This document shows, piece by piece, positions 17,385 through 25,664 of a stretch of 64,000 bases of DNA (positions within the stretch are counted from its first letter, which is position 1; the number at the start of each line of letters is the position of its first letter). The notes under the pieces are model-generated. The model was given only the letters and a program-made list of their open reading frames with translations, was not told the origin of the DNA and made no database searches. A program made the position numbers and the translations under genes. Source of the stretch: Streptomyces genisteinicus (GTDB lineage: Bacteria > Actinomycetota > Actinomycetes > Streptomycetales > Streptomycetaceae); contig NZ_CP060825.1 of NCBI RefSeq assembly GCF_014489615.1, positions 5,936,001 through 6,000,000 on the forward strand, given 5' to 3'.

Positions 17385-17614
17385 CAGACCTTCGCGCTCC
17401 GCTCCTCCATGAGCCGGACCATGTCGGCCACGGTCTCGGTTTCGAGCAGGTCGTCGTCGCTGATGTCCAGGCCCAGTTCGGACTTGAGCAGCAGCGACAG
17501 CTCCACCACGGCCAGCGAGTCCAGCTCGATGTCCTCCCGGGTGGCCTCCGGGGTGATCGCCTCGGGCGACACCTTCAGCTTGTTGGACAGGATTTCCTGG
17601 AGCTGCTCCAGCAT
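17384..17614 (-). CDS. Acyl carrier protein
   Basis: A 76-residue ACP. The phosphopantetheine serine is Ser33 in ELDSLAVVELSLLLKSELG, with an acidic helix II. ATG 17614 is preceded by AAAGGA. Upstream, 17615-17720 holds four GTACG-containing repeats between the FabH stop and this start, which may carry an internal promoter. It is coupled to the KS gene by overlap and is the likely carrier of the fatty chain. Confidence 0.9.
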   Translation of the reverse strand: MLEQLQEILSNKLKVSPEAITPEATREDIELDSLAVVELSLLLKSELGLDISDDDLLETETVADMVRLMEERSAKV

Positions 17615-17720
17615 GTCGGATCCTTTCGGAGGCGTACGCGCCAGCGGCGTACGGGAGAGGTGTACGCGGACGCGTACGGAAGGACGTAACTCACGGAAGT
17701 CCGGTCGGCCGGGGTGACCG

Positions 17721-18728
17721 TCAGACCGGTTGGACCTCGGGCCACACCAGAGTCGTCGCACCCCAGGAGAGGCCGCCGCCGAACGCGGTCAGCAGCACCC
17801 GGTTCCCGGGGGAGAGCCGGCCGTCCGCGGCGGCGTGCGAGAGCAGCAGCGGGATGGAGGCGGCACCCGTGTTGCCGACCTGGGCGATGTTGGTCAACTG
17901 CCGTTCGGCCGGCACGCCGAGGCGTTCCGAGACCGCGCCGAGGATCCGGGCGTTGGCCTGGTGGGCCGCGAACCGGTCGACGTCCTCGATGTCCCAGCCG
18001 GCCAGCCGGGCCGCCTCCTGGGACGCTCCGGTCATCTTCTCCACCGCGTGCCGGTAGGTGTCCCGGCCGAGCATCCGGAAGTACTGGTCGTCCGGGTCGG
18101 TCACGGGACCGGACGAGCGCTGGCGCGAGCCGCCCGCCGGCACTTCGATGAGGTGGCTGAGCTCGCCGTCGCTGCCGAGGACCATCGGTCCGACGGCGCC
18201 CGGCTCACCGGCGGCGCCGGCGCGCAGCACCACCGCGCCGGCGCCGTCCGCGAAGATGACGGCCGTGGTGCGGTCCTCGGGGTTGACGATCGTGGTGAAC
18301 GCGTCGGCGGCGATGAGCAGCACGCTGTCCGCGACGCCCGCCGCCAGCAGCCCGGAGGCGGTGGCGAGGCCGTACAGGAAGCCCGAGCAGACGGCCGCCA
18401 CGTCGAAGGCCGGGACCTGCCCGAGTCCGAGCCGGGCGGCCACCTGCGGGGCGGTCGCCGGACACGGCTGGTCGGGTGTGGTGGTGGCCAGGACGACCGC
18501 CCCCACCTGCTCGTCCCCTGCGGACTTGAGGGCCCGCAGCCCCGCCTCGACGGCCAGGTCGGAGGTGGCGGTGCCCGGCGCGACCACGTACCGCTCGGCG
18601 ATCCCCGTGCGTGAGCGGATCCACGCGTCGGAGGTGTCGAGCCGCTGTGCCAGGTCGTCGTTGGTGACCAGGTCGGGGGGCGTGTACGCCCCGATCCCCG
18701 ACACCACCGCAGCGCGCCCCCCGCTCAT
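17721..18728 (-). CDS. Beta-ketoacyl-ACP synthase III (FabH type)
   Basis: A 335-residue KAS III. It has Cys114 in AAVCSGFLYGL, the His of AAHQANARI (about 256) and the Asn of VGNTGAASIP (about 286). FabH enzymes start fatty-acid chains by condensing an acyl-CoA with malonyl-ACP and so set the starter (straight or branched). The start overlaps the stop of the diiron enzyme gene (ATGA), tying chain initiation to the azoxy genes in one transcript. Confidence 0.92.
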   Translation of the reverse strand: MSGGRAAVVSGIGAYTPPDLVTNDDLAQRLDTSDAWIRSRTGIAERYVVAPGTATSDLAVEAGLRALKSAGDEQVGAVVLATTTPDQPCPATAPQVAARLGLGQVPAFDVAAVCSGFLYGLATASGLLAAGVADSVLLIAADAFTTIVNPEDRTTAVIFADGAGAVVLRAGAAGEPGAVGPMVLGSDGELSHLIEVPAGGSRQRSSGPVTDPDDQYFRMLGRDTYRHAVEKMTGASQEAARLAGWDIEDVDRFAAHQANARILGAVSERLGVPAERQLTNIAQVGNTGAASIPLLLSHAAADGRLSPGNRVLLTAFGGGLSWGATTLVWPEVQPV

Positions 18729-19708
18729 GCGCCGGCCTGCTGGCTGGAGAGGGCCTCCAGGGGCAGCCCCATGTAGGCCATCCGCGACTCCGCCATCTCG
18801 TCGGTCCAGCGCTCGGCCATGTCGTAGCGCTGCTCCGGCGTGGTGTCGAGCATCCGGACGCCCGGCCAGATCTCGTAGTCGCCGATCTTGTCCGCGTGCT
18901 GGGCCATGCCCTTCTGGAAGAGCTCCTCGCGGTGGATGACGAACTCGCGGTCGGGGATCTCGTCCCAGAGCCGCACCCCGTCCCGCAGGATCTCCAGCAG
19001 GCGCGGGCGGTACTCGGGATGGGCGGCCACGTGGTCGCGCAGGATGGTGCTGGCCACCGTCAGGTGCCTGATCTCGTCGATGGCCGTGCCGCGCGAGATC
19101 TCGCCCGTGGCGGGGGACAGCGGGGTCCACTTGCGCTCGCTCAGCTCCGCAGCGGGGGCCAGCACGCCCTCGATGACGATGGCGAACACGGCGACGCCGC
19201 CGGCGAAGTCCGCCTGGTCGCGGACGATGTCGAGGGTGAAGTCCACGACCGGGTCGAGCACCCGCTTGCGGTAGTCCGCGGCCATCTCGTCGATGTCCTT
19301 CAGGAGCGTCTTCTGCGGGACGCCCAGCTCCACCAGGTGGTTGCGGAACACCCGGGCGTGCCGCGCCTCGTCCACCAACTGCGTGGTGTAGAACTCCAGT
19401 TCGGGGACGCCGGGGGCGATGGCGACGTAGTGGCCGAGCAGCCGGGTCGCGATCTCCTCCGACAGGCCGCGGAACCCGAACTCCAGCACCAGGGCGTCCC
19501 GCAGGGGCCCCGGCTCCTTCAGGAAGTCGGGCACGACGGCGTCCACGTGGTGCCCGGTCTCGCCCCGGTCGCGCAGGGTGCCCTGCGCCACCGAGGTGAA
19601 CCAGTACGCGAGGTCGCACTCCTCGGGCCCGAGAGTCAGCTCCTTCGCTCCGTCGAGCAGACCGGGAGCCTTGTCCCAGTCCGCCTCGGGTGCCACAGAA
19701 CCGGTCAT
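18725..19708 (-). CDS. Ferritin-like diiron enzyme, VlmB-type azoxy-forming oxygenase
   Basis: A 327-residue four-helix-bundle diiron protein. Candidate ligands are Glu84/85, the DEARH motif (Glu114, His117), Glu180 and the DEIRH motif (Glu212, His215), the classical two ExxH arrangement. In valanimycin the non-heme diiron enzyme VlmB oxidises the N-N bond of the hydrazine intermediate by four electrons to the azoxy group. This gene sits between the flavin reductase and FabH genes with ATGA overlaps on both sides and is the best VlmB counterpart. An AurF-like amine oxygenase role is the main alternative. Confidence 0.85.
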   Translation of the reverse strand: MTGSVAPEADWDKAPGLLDGAKELTLGPEECDLAYWFTSVAQGTLRDRGETGHHVDAVVPDFLKEPGPLRDALVLEFGFRGLSEEIATRLLGHYVAIAPGVPELEFYTTQLVDEARHARVFRNHLVELGVPQKTLLKDIDEMAADYRKRVLDPVVDFTLDIVRDQADFAGGVAVFAIVIEGVLAPAAELSERKWTPLSPATGEISRGTAIDEIRHLTVASTILRDHVAAHPEYRPRLLEILRDGVRLWDEIPDREFVIHREELFQKGMAQHADKIGDYEIWPGVRMLDTTPEQRYDMAERWTDEMAESRMAYMGLPLEALSSQQAGA

Positions 19709-20259
19709 GACGCGGACGCCTCCTTCGCGGGGTGCAGGGAGCCGGCGAACAGCTCTCCGGCGTAGCTGAACAGGGGTTGGTCGTCAGCGGCGTTGGCCCG
19801 GACGACATGGCCGAGCAGCAACTCGCTGTCGCCGGCCGTGTGGGCGGAGTGGAAGCGGCAGGTGTAGTGGGCCAGCGCACCCGCCAGCAGCGGCGCCTTC
19901 GCGTACGAGTCCGCCGTCCAGGCGAGCCCGGCGAACTGCGCGCTGCCGTCGGGTCGCTCGCTGTTCGCGAAGTGGCCGGCCACGCCGGCCTGCCCGCCGC
20001 TGAGCACGTTGATCGCGAACCGGCCCTCGGCGGCCGCGAGCCGTGCGAAGGACGAACCCGCCCGCAGCACGACCCCCACCAGCAGGGGCTCCCGCGACAC
20101 CAGCGTGACGGTGCTCGCCGTGGTGCCGTGCAGCCGTTCCCCGGAGCCGACGGTCAGCACCGACACGGGGGAGGCGAGGTGGTACAGCGCCCGCCGCCGC
20201 TCCGCCGGGTCCTGGCGCACGGGGCGCCGCACGGTCCGCAGGTCGGTGGTGGCGGTCAT
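19705..20259 (-). CDS. Flavin reductase (VlmR-like)
   Basis: A 184-residue flavin reductase/DIM6-NTAB domain protein (HGTTASTVTLVSREPLLVGVVLRAGSSFARL, RFAINVLSGGQ, GDSELLLGHVV). It supplies reduced flavin to a two-component monooxygenase. VlmR does this for the isobutylamine N-hydroxylase VlmH; the matching partner here is the acyl-CoA-dehydrogenase-like protein at 22632-23768. ATGA overlaps link it to the VlmO-like gene upstream and the diiron gene downstream. Confidence 0.9.
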   Translation of the reverse strand: MTATTDLRTVRRPVRQDPAERRRALYHLASPVSVLTVGSGERLHGTTASTVTLVSREPLLVGVVLRAGSSFARLAAAEGRFAINVLSGGQAGVAGHFANSERPDGSAQFAGLAWTADSYAKAPLLAGALAHYTCRFHSAHTAGDSELLLGHVVRANAADDQPLFSYAGELFAGSLHPAKEASAS

Positions 20260-20792
20260 CGCACGGCCTCCTGCGGTTCCCGGAGGACCGGCTGCGCCGG
20301 GACGTGGCCGACCGGGACGGGGTCCATGGCGTGGCCGACCGGCTTGGGGTGGGCCAGTCCGAGGTCGTCCAGGAGCCGCAGGTAGCCGGGCTGGCGCACC
20401 GGCTCGAAGGGCAGCGCGAACGACTTCATGAAGTTGCCGAACAGGCCGCGGTCGCCGAAGAGGTGGAACGGCAGCACCAGCAGCGCCCACTCGGGCTCCA
20501 CCAGCCAGCACCACAGCGCCGCGACCGCGGCCTGGGTGATCAGGCTGTGCATGACGTTGTAGGCGACGTAGTAGCCCTTGTGGATCGGCCGTCCGCCGCT
20601 CCGTTTGAACGCGATGGCGCCCGGGATGTAGCCGATGAGGTCGATGTAGAGGAACAGGGCGATCGCGACCCACCAGCGGATCTCGCCGAAGTGGGCGATG
20701 ATGAGGCCGGTCGTGACGGCGAGCCCCACCAGGTACTCGGCCCGGTGCAGCGAGTACGTTCTCGGTGTCTCGAAGGGATTTGCCTGGTCCAT
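20256..20792 (-). CDS. Small integral membrane protein, VlmO-type N-N bond-forming candidate
   Basis: A 178-residue protein with hydrophobic segments at about 24-42, 43-60, 82-102 and 104-115. Conserved-looking polar residues sit inside or beside them (His33, Asp51, His86, His114, Asp118). VlmO of the valanimycin pathway is a membrane protein shown to convert O-seryl-alkylhydroxylamine into an N-(alkylamino)serine hydrazine. The neighbourhood (flavin reductase, VlmB-like and VlmH-like genes, all overlapping or close) makes this its counterpart. The assignment rests on size, topology and context rather than on a recognised motif. Confidence 0.65.
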   Translation of the reverse strand: MDQANPFETPRTYSLHRAEYLVGLAVTTGLIIAHFGEIRWWVAIALFLYIDLIGYIPGAIAFKRSGGRPIHKGYYVAYNVMHSLITQAAVAALWCWLVEPEWALLVLPFHLFGDRGLFGNFMKSFALPFEPVRQPGYLRLLDDLGLAHPKPVGHAMDPVPVGHVPAQPVLREPQEAVR

Positions 20793-20812
20793 GGTCAGCT
20801 CCGTTGGGCGTG

Positions 20813-21295
20813 CTAGGCGCCGAGGGCGGCGGGCTCGGTGAGGTCGACCGCGCCGGAGATGCGGACGGCGGGGAACAGGCCGGTCAGGGCCCAGGCCACG
20901 GTCTCCTTGATGACCCGCTCGGCGATCGGGTCGAGGATGCCCTCCAGGCTGGGGATGCCGAAGTCGAAGTCGGCGTCGAAGCGGACCGCCACGTCGTCGC
21001 CGGCCTGCGTCACGGACCAGGTGCCCGTGAAGGAGTCGAAGTCGCCGTCGGACTGCTCGAAGCGGATCTCGCCCAGCTCCGGCAGGAACGTGTCGGCCTC
21101 GGTCCAGCGCAGCAGGCCGCTGCGGAAGTGCAGCTCCCAGCTGGAACTGGAGTTCTCGTCCGGGTAGGTGGCGTGCACGGTGGTCGCCTTCACATGGGGC
21201 GCCAGGTCGGGGTACTTCTCCCAGCGCAGGACGGAGTCGAAGACCGTCCGGGCCTGCTCCGAGGGGACCAGCGCTTCCAGCTCTACGTGACGCAT
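20813..21295 (-). CDS. SRPBCC/START-like small-molecule-binding protein
   Basis: A 160-residue SRPBCC-fold protein. It has VFDSVLRWEKYPDLAPHVKATTVH at the N-terminus, a central beta sheet (SSSSWELHFRSGLLRWTEADTF) and a long C-terminal helix (LDPIAERVIKETVAWALTGLF). The fold binds hydrophobic ligands and includes polyketide cyclases and CoQ10-like carriers. In this operon it may shield or present a greasy intermediate to the neighbouring membrane protein; this is inference. Start ATG 21295, 2 nt after the aminotransferase stop. Confidence 0.75.
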   Translation of the reverse strand: MRHVELEALVPSEQARTVFDSVLRWEKYPDLAPHVKATTVHATYPDENSSSSWELHFRSGLLRWTEADTFLPELGEIRFEQSDGDFDSFTGTWSVTQAGDDVAVRFDADFDFGIPSLEGILDPIAERVIKETVAWALTGLFPAVRISGAVDLTEPAALGA

Positions 21296-21297
21296 GA

Positions 21298-22581
21298 TCA
21301 GTTGCCGCCTTCCGGCATCGTGGCCGCGCCCCGTACGAGGTCGCGGGTGGCCAGGTCGAAGGAGTTCAGGAGGAACTCCACGTCCACGTCGCTCATCACG
21401 GCGGGCGGGGTGAAGCGCACCACCGAGCTGCCGTTCATGGAGTGGTTGGCGACGACGCCGTGGTTGAACAGCTCGATCAGCAGCTCGCCGGCGAGTCCGG
21501 CCTCGACGAGCTCGACACCGATGAGCAGTCCGCGGCCGCGCACGTCGACGACGAGTTCGGGGATGTTGCGGTAGGCGATCTCCGAGATCCTCGGCAGCAG
21601 CCGCGCACCCAGGTCCATGGCCCGGGTGACCAGGCGCTCCTCCTTGATGGCCCGGATCGCGCCCTGGACCGCGGCCATCAGGACCGGCTGGCCGGAGAAG
21701 GTCGCGGTGTGGACGTAGGGGTCCTTGTCGAAGGGGCGGAACGCCTTGCGGGTCGCCACGGCCGCCGAGACCGGCAGCACGCCGCCGCCGAGCGCCTTGC
21801 CGGTGAGGAGCACGTCGGGAATGACGCCCTCGATGTCCGCGCCCCACCACTCGCCGAGCCGCCCGAAGCCGGACTGCACCTCGTCGAGGATCAGGAACCC
21901 GTCGTACTCGCGGACCAGTTCCTCCACCCGCTTGAGGTAGCCCGCCGGCGGAATGATCACACCGCCCTCGCCCTGGACGGGTTCGAGGATGACGCAGACC
22001 TCGCCCGGATGGGCCTTCAGTTCCGCCTCGAGCGCGTCGGTGTCACCGAAGGGGATGTGCAGGAAGTCGGGGACCAGCGGACGGAAGGGCGCCTGGTAGA
22101 CGTCCTTCGCGGTCGCGGACAGCGCGCCCAGCGTCTTGCCGTGGTAGCCGCCGCGCATCGAGACGGTCCGCTTGCGGCCGCCGGCCCGTGCGAGCTTCAG
22201 GCCCGTCTCCACCGCCTCCGCCCCCGACAGGGCGAAGTGCACGCGGTCCAGGCCCTCGGGCATGACGGACACGAGCGCCTCGGCGGCGCGGGCCACGGTC
22301 GGCTCCAGCAGGATGCGCGTCGCGGTGGGGTGGGTCCGGAGCTGGCGCTCCACCTCCTCCATCACGATCGGGTGGCGCGCGCCCATGATGAAGACGCCGT
22401 ACCCGCCCGCGTTGAGGAAGCGCTCACCGTCGCTGGTGGTGAGCCAGGCGCCCTCGGACGCCGTTTCCATGTGGCTGCCGAACAGCTCGGCGAGTGTGGC
22501 CCTGCCCTTGCTGAGGTGGGCCCGGTAGAGGCCGAGGATCTCCGCCTCGGTCTCGGCGGATGTCTCCTGGATGACGGTCAC
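21298..22581 (-). CDS. Class III PLP aminotransferase
   Basis: A 427-residue class III aminotransferase: ALSGAEAVETGLKLAR, GGYHGKTLGALS, the PLP-pyridine Asp in LILDEVQSGFGR and the Schiff-base Lys in VLLTGKALGGG. The family aminates terminal aldehydes or omega-oxo compounds. With the aldehyde dehydrogenase-like gene upstream it can turn an acyl chain into a primary amine, replacing the valine decarboxylase used for valanimycin. A GTG start at 22581 is proposed because the conserved N-terminus begins just after it. Confidence 0.88.
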   Translation of the reverse strand: MTVIQETSAETEAEILGLYRAHLSKGRATLAELFGSHMETASEGAWLTTSDGERFLNAGGYGVFIMGARHPIVMEEVERQLRTHPTATRILLEPTVARAAEALVSVMPEGLDRVHFALSGAEAVETGLKLARAGGRKRTVSMRGGYHGKTLGALSATAKDVYQAPFRPLVPDFLHIPFGDTDALEAELKAHPGEVCVILEPVQGEGGVIIPPAGYLKRVEELVREYDGFLILDEVQSGFGRLGEWWGADIEGVIPDVLLTGKALGGGVLPVSAAVATRKAFRPFDKDPYVHTATFSGQPVLMAAVQGAIRAIKEERLVTRAMDLGARLLPRISEIAYRNIPELVVDVRGRGLLIGVELVEAGLAGELLIELFNHGVVANHSMNGSSVVRFTPPAVMSDVDVEFLLNSFDLATRDLVRGAATMPEGGN

Positions 22582-22631
22582 GGAACTCTCACACTCCAAG
22601 TCGGTGGGGGCGCTGTCGGCGGTGCGGTGGC

Positions 22632-23768
22632 TCAGCTCAGGACCAGCGGACCGCCGTCGAAGTAGCGCAGCAGCGGTTCGGCGGCGGCGCCGCGGCCCGG
22701 CGGGTGGAAGGCGAGGGCGTGCACGGCGGCGGCGGTCCGGCCGTGGACGGAGTCGCGGATGAAGTCCAGCCCGCCCAGCAGCTCCAGCGCCTGCCCGGCG
22801 ATCCTGGGCAGCGCCTTCTGGACGGTGTAGCGGGTGACGAGGACCCGGGCGACCGACTCCTCGTCGGTCTCGGGGCCGATCGTCCGCGCGACGCCCTCGA
22901 GGAGCTGCAGGACGGAGTCCATCTCGACGGCGAGGGCGGCCCGCTCCTGCGTGGTGCCGCGCTCGCGCTCCAGCACCTGCTCGACGAGGGCGGCGGTGCC
23001 GCCCGCGTACCCGGCGGAGATCAGCATCTCGAACCAGACGAAGCCGGCCGTCTGGAGGTCGTCGAGCCGGTGCGGGTCGTCCTCCCCGGCACGCACGACC
23101 ATGTCCGCCGGCACGAACACGTCCACCAGCCGCACCTCGTCGCTCTCCGCGCCGGCGAGCAGCTCGTTGCCCCAGAAGGGGTGCACGGACAGACCCGGGG
23201 CGTCGGCGGGCACCAGGGCGAGGGCGAGCTCGGCGCTGCCGTCGTCGTGGTGGATGGCGATGCTCGCGGTGAGCAGGCGCATCGAACGGGAGAGGCTGCA
23301 CGGCTTCTTGGCGCCCGAGAGCAGGTATCCGCCTTCGACGGGCCGGGCCGTGACGGCGGGGGTGAGGATGTTCTGCTCGGTGCGGCCCTCGGCCCAGCCG
23401 GAGGCCATCACCTGCTGGTCGGGCACGATCCGCCGCAGCAGTTCGGTCTGGGCGGCGGTGAGCCGTCCCTCCTTGCCGGCGAGGGAGAAGAGCATCGCCG
23501 CGGTGAAGTGGTGCATGGAGACGGCCGCGACGAGCGAGGGGGACACGGCGCCGAGCGCCAGCTGGACGCGCAGCGCGTCCAGCGGCGCGGCCCCGTGACC
23601 GCTGTACTCCTCGGGTATCAGCAGCCCGACCCCGCCGTGGATGCGGAACAGGTCGATGACGGGGCTGCCGGGCCTCTCCCGGTCGGCGTGGGGGATCTGC
23701 TCGATCTCCTTGAGCAGACCGGGGTGGAAGCGCTCGCAGACGGCCCGAGCAGTGTCGAGGGAACGCAC
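22632..23768 (-). CDS. Acyl-CoA-dehydrogenase-fold flavin monooxygenase, VlmH-type amine N-hydroxylase
   Basis: A 378-residue protein of the acyl-CoA dehydrogenase superfamily: PEEYSGHGAAPLDALRVQLALGAVSPSLVAAVSMHHFTAAML, then GYLLSGAKKPCSLSRSM and a helical C-domain with ALELLGGLDFI. VlmH, the FADH2-dependent isobutylamine N-hydroxylase, belongs to this superfamily and works with flavin reductase VlmR; both partners are present here. The substrate is inferred to be a long-chain amine. A true dehydrogenase cannot be excluded by sequence, but the flavin reductase argues for the two-component monooxygenase. Confidence 0.82.
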   Translation of the reverse strand: MRSLDTARAVCERFHPGLLKEIEQIPHADRERPGSPVIDLFRIHGGVGLLIPEEYSGHGAAPLDALRVQLALGAVSPSLVAAVSMHHFTAAMLFSLAGKEGRLTAAQTELLRRIVPDQQVMASGWAEGRTEQNILTPAVTARPVEGGYLLSGAKKPCSLSRSMRLLTASIAIHHDDGSAELALALVPADAPGLSVHPFWGNELLAGAESDEVRLVDVFVPADMVVRAGEDDPHRLDDLQTAGFVWFEMLISAGYAGGTAALVEQVLERERGTTQERAALAVEMDSVLQLLEGVARTIGPETDEESVARVLVTRYTVQKALPRIAGQALELLGGLDFIRDSVHGRTAAAVHALAFHPPGRGAAAEPLLRYFDGGPLVLS

Positions 23769-23801
23769 GGGGAAACCTCCGGATGGCGAATGGTGGGGCG
23801 T

Positions 23802-25436
23802 TCAGGCGCCGAAGACCGCGTCGTAGGGGCTGACGTCGTGGGCGATGCTGACGCCCTGGACGTGCGAGGTCTTGAGCATCGGGTAGTTGGCCTCGCCGAA
23901 GGCTCCGCCGGTGCGGCCGGTGCCGCCGTGGCTGGGCAGGTAGGGCAGGAAGCCGATGTGGGAGTCGTTGACCTTCAGCAGGCCGCCGTTGACGACACGG
24001 CGGACGAAGGTCTCGATGACGTGGTCGGAGCGCGACCACAGGGAGTTCCGCAGCCCGTAGGAGTTGGCGTTGACGAAGCGGAGGAAGGACTCCAGCAGCG
24101 CGTCGTCGTTGTCGCGTTCCGCCACCACGATCGGGATGAGCGGGAAGAACGTCTCCTCGCGCACCACGTCGAAGGTGCGGGCCCGGTCCAGGCCGTCGAC
24201 CCGGAGCACCGTGGGCTGCAGGAAGACGCCGGTCTCCGACGGCGTGCCGTCCACCTCGGTGCGGTGCCCGCCGGTGACCAGGGACGCGCCGTTGTCCAGC
24301 GCCTGCCGCAGCAGCCGGAAGAACCGCTCGCTGCGGCGGACCGGCGACAGGAGGACGTCCTCCTCCTCCGGCAGGCCCGGCCGGATGCCCTTGACCTGCT
24401 CGCGCACCTCGGCGATCAGCGCCTCGGCGATGTCGGGGTGCGCCAGCACGTAGTTGGGCACCATGCAGATCTGTCCGGAGCCGAAGAACGACTCGGTGAT
24501 GGCCTCGGCGGCCCACTTGATGTCGGCGTCCTTCCACACCACGATGCCGTCGTTGCCGGCCAGTTCGAGGATCGGCTTCTTCCCGTGGGCCACGCACTGC
24601 TGCTCGAAGCGCAGGCCCTCCTGGCTGCCGCCGATGTAGAAGATGTCGTTGATCAGGGGATCGGCGATCCAGCGGTCCATCGTCTGCTTGGGGTTGCTGC
24701 AGACCGCGTTGAGCACGCCGGGGGGCGCGTCGAGCTCCTCCAGCAGCGGGGCCACGATGTCGCGCAGCAGCCACATGGTGCTCAGCGCGATGCTGCGCGG
24801 CGCCCTGACCACCACGCTGTTGCCGGCCATCAGGGCCAGGACGCACAGGGCGGCGCTCGGGAGCGGGGCGTTCTGCGGCGGGTTGAAGGCGACCACGCCG
24901 TCCGGCTGGCGCTGCAGGATCAGCTTGCGGCCCGCGTACTCCTTCTCGACCCGCATCTGCTTGTGGTACCAGCGCAGGCTGCCGGGGGAGTAGATCTGCA
25001 GGAGGCAGCTCAGCTCCCACCGGGCCAGCTTCACCGGGTGCGACTCGGCGACGAGCATCTCCAGGAACTCGTCCTCGTGCTTGATCAGTTCCTCGCGGAA
25101 GCGGGTGCCGAGCTGCATCCGCCGCTCCAGCGGGACGGCCGCCCAGTCGGCGGCCGCGGCCGCGGCGGCCTGCGTGGCGAGGTCGATGGAGTCGTCGTCG
25201 GCGATGGCGCAGCGGCCCACGACGTAGGGGTGCTGGGCCGCCTCGGACTCCGGGTCCTGCTCAAGGGAGCGCTTGAGGCTCACACTGGTGAAGACGTCCT
25301 CCAGCAGTGACCGCCCGCTGACGGTGTAGACCCAGCCGTCCCCGGCGACGTCCTTGCCGGCGATGTAGAGGTCGTAACTCTTCAATCCGGAAGGTGCCGG
25401 AGCACTCTCCTCCTGCGCAGCTTCGCGAAGCATCAT
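23802..25436 (-). CDS. Aldehyde dehydrogenase family protein, probable acyl-thioester reductase
   Basis: A 544-residue ALDH-fold protein. The catalytic Cys324 lies in GSGQICMVPNYV and the general base Glu291 in ILELAGND, where most ALDHs have ELGGK. Length exceeds a typical ALDH by about 50 residues, mostly at the N-terminus. In front of an aminotransferase and far from any obvious aldehyde source, reduction of an acyl-ACP or acyl-CoA to the aldehyde is the likely direction (inference). Start 25436 or 25433; AAAGG precedes. First gene of the long minus-strand operon driven by putative promoter P4. Confidence 0.8.
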   Translation of the reverse strand: MMLREAAQEESAPAPSGLKSYDLYIAGKDVAGDGWVYTVSGRSLLEDVFTSVSLKRSLEQDPESEAAQHPYVVGRCAIADDDSIDLATQAAAAAAADWAAVPLERRMQLGTRFREELIKHEDEFLEMLVAESHPVKLARWELSCLLQIYSPGSLRWYHKQMRVEKEYAGRKLILQRQPDGVVAFNPPQNAPLPSAALCVLALMAGNSVVVRAPRSIALSTMWLLRDIVAPLLEELDAPPGVLNAVCSNPKQTMDRWIADPLINDIFYIGGSQEGLRFEQQCVAHGKKPILELAGNDGIVVWKDADIKWAAEAITESFFGSGQICMVPNYVLAHPDIAEALIAEVREQVKGIRPGLPEEEDVLLSPVRRSERFFRLLRQALDNGASLVTGGHRTEVDGTPSETGVFLQPTVLRVDGLDRARTFDVVREETFFPLIPIVVAERDNDDALLESFLRFVNANSYGLRNSLWSRSDHVIETFVRRVVNGGLLKVNDSHIGFLPYLPSHGGTGRTGGAFGEANYPMLKTSHVQGVSIAHDVSPYDAVFGA

Positions 25437-25489
25437 CAGCCTTTCCGGAAAACGGAATGTGTCCTGTCGTCGGTCTGCCGGTGCGGGGC

Positions 25490-25531
25490 ATTGCCTGTGT
25501 ACGTGTGGGGGATTGCCTGTACGTGTGGGGG
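25490..25531. repeat. Tandem 20-22-bp direct repeat in the leader region
   Basis: ATTGCCTGTGTACGTGTGGG starting at 25490 recurs at 25512 as ATTGCCTGTACGTGTGGG, a 22-bp period. It lies between putative promoter P4 and the aldehyde dehydrogenase start, so it would be transcribed. Possible operator or RNA-level element. Confidence 0.7.
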
Positions 25532-25560
25532 ATTCGGGAATTGATGTTCGAAGCAGATCG

Positions 25561-25603
25561 ATCGTGGCAGCCGTTTCTGACTCGTCGCTGACACCCGACT
25601 GAT
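25561..25603 (-). promoter_or_regulatory. Putative SARP box and promoter P4 (ALDH to KS operon)
   Basis: Minus strand ATCAG (25603-25599), GTCAG (25592-25588) and GTCAG (25581-25577) every 11 bp, then CACGAT (25566-25561) at the shared -10 spacing. Confidence 0.7.
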
Positions 25604-25625
25604 CCAGCCACGGGCCCGCGGGGCC

Positions 25626-25657
25626 GTCAGTGCGGTGTCAGCCGCCGCTGCTTGCAT
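25626..25657 (+). promoter_or_regulatory. Putative SARP box and promoter P5 (ACP-PKS operon)
   Basis: GTCAG at 25626 and 25637 (11 bp apart; a third repeat is not evident), then TTGCAT at 25652-25657. That places a start site at about 25664-25665, on the ATG of the ACP gene, so a leaderless mRNA is likely. Confidence 0.55.
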
Positions 25658-25664
25658 GACGGCC

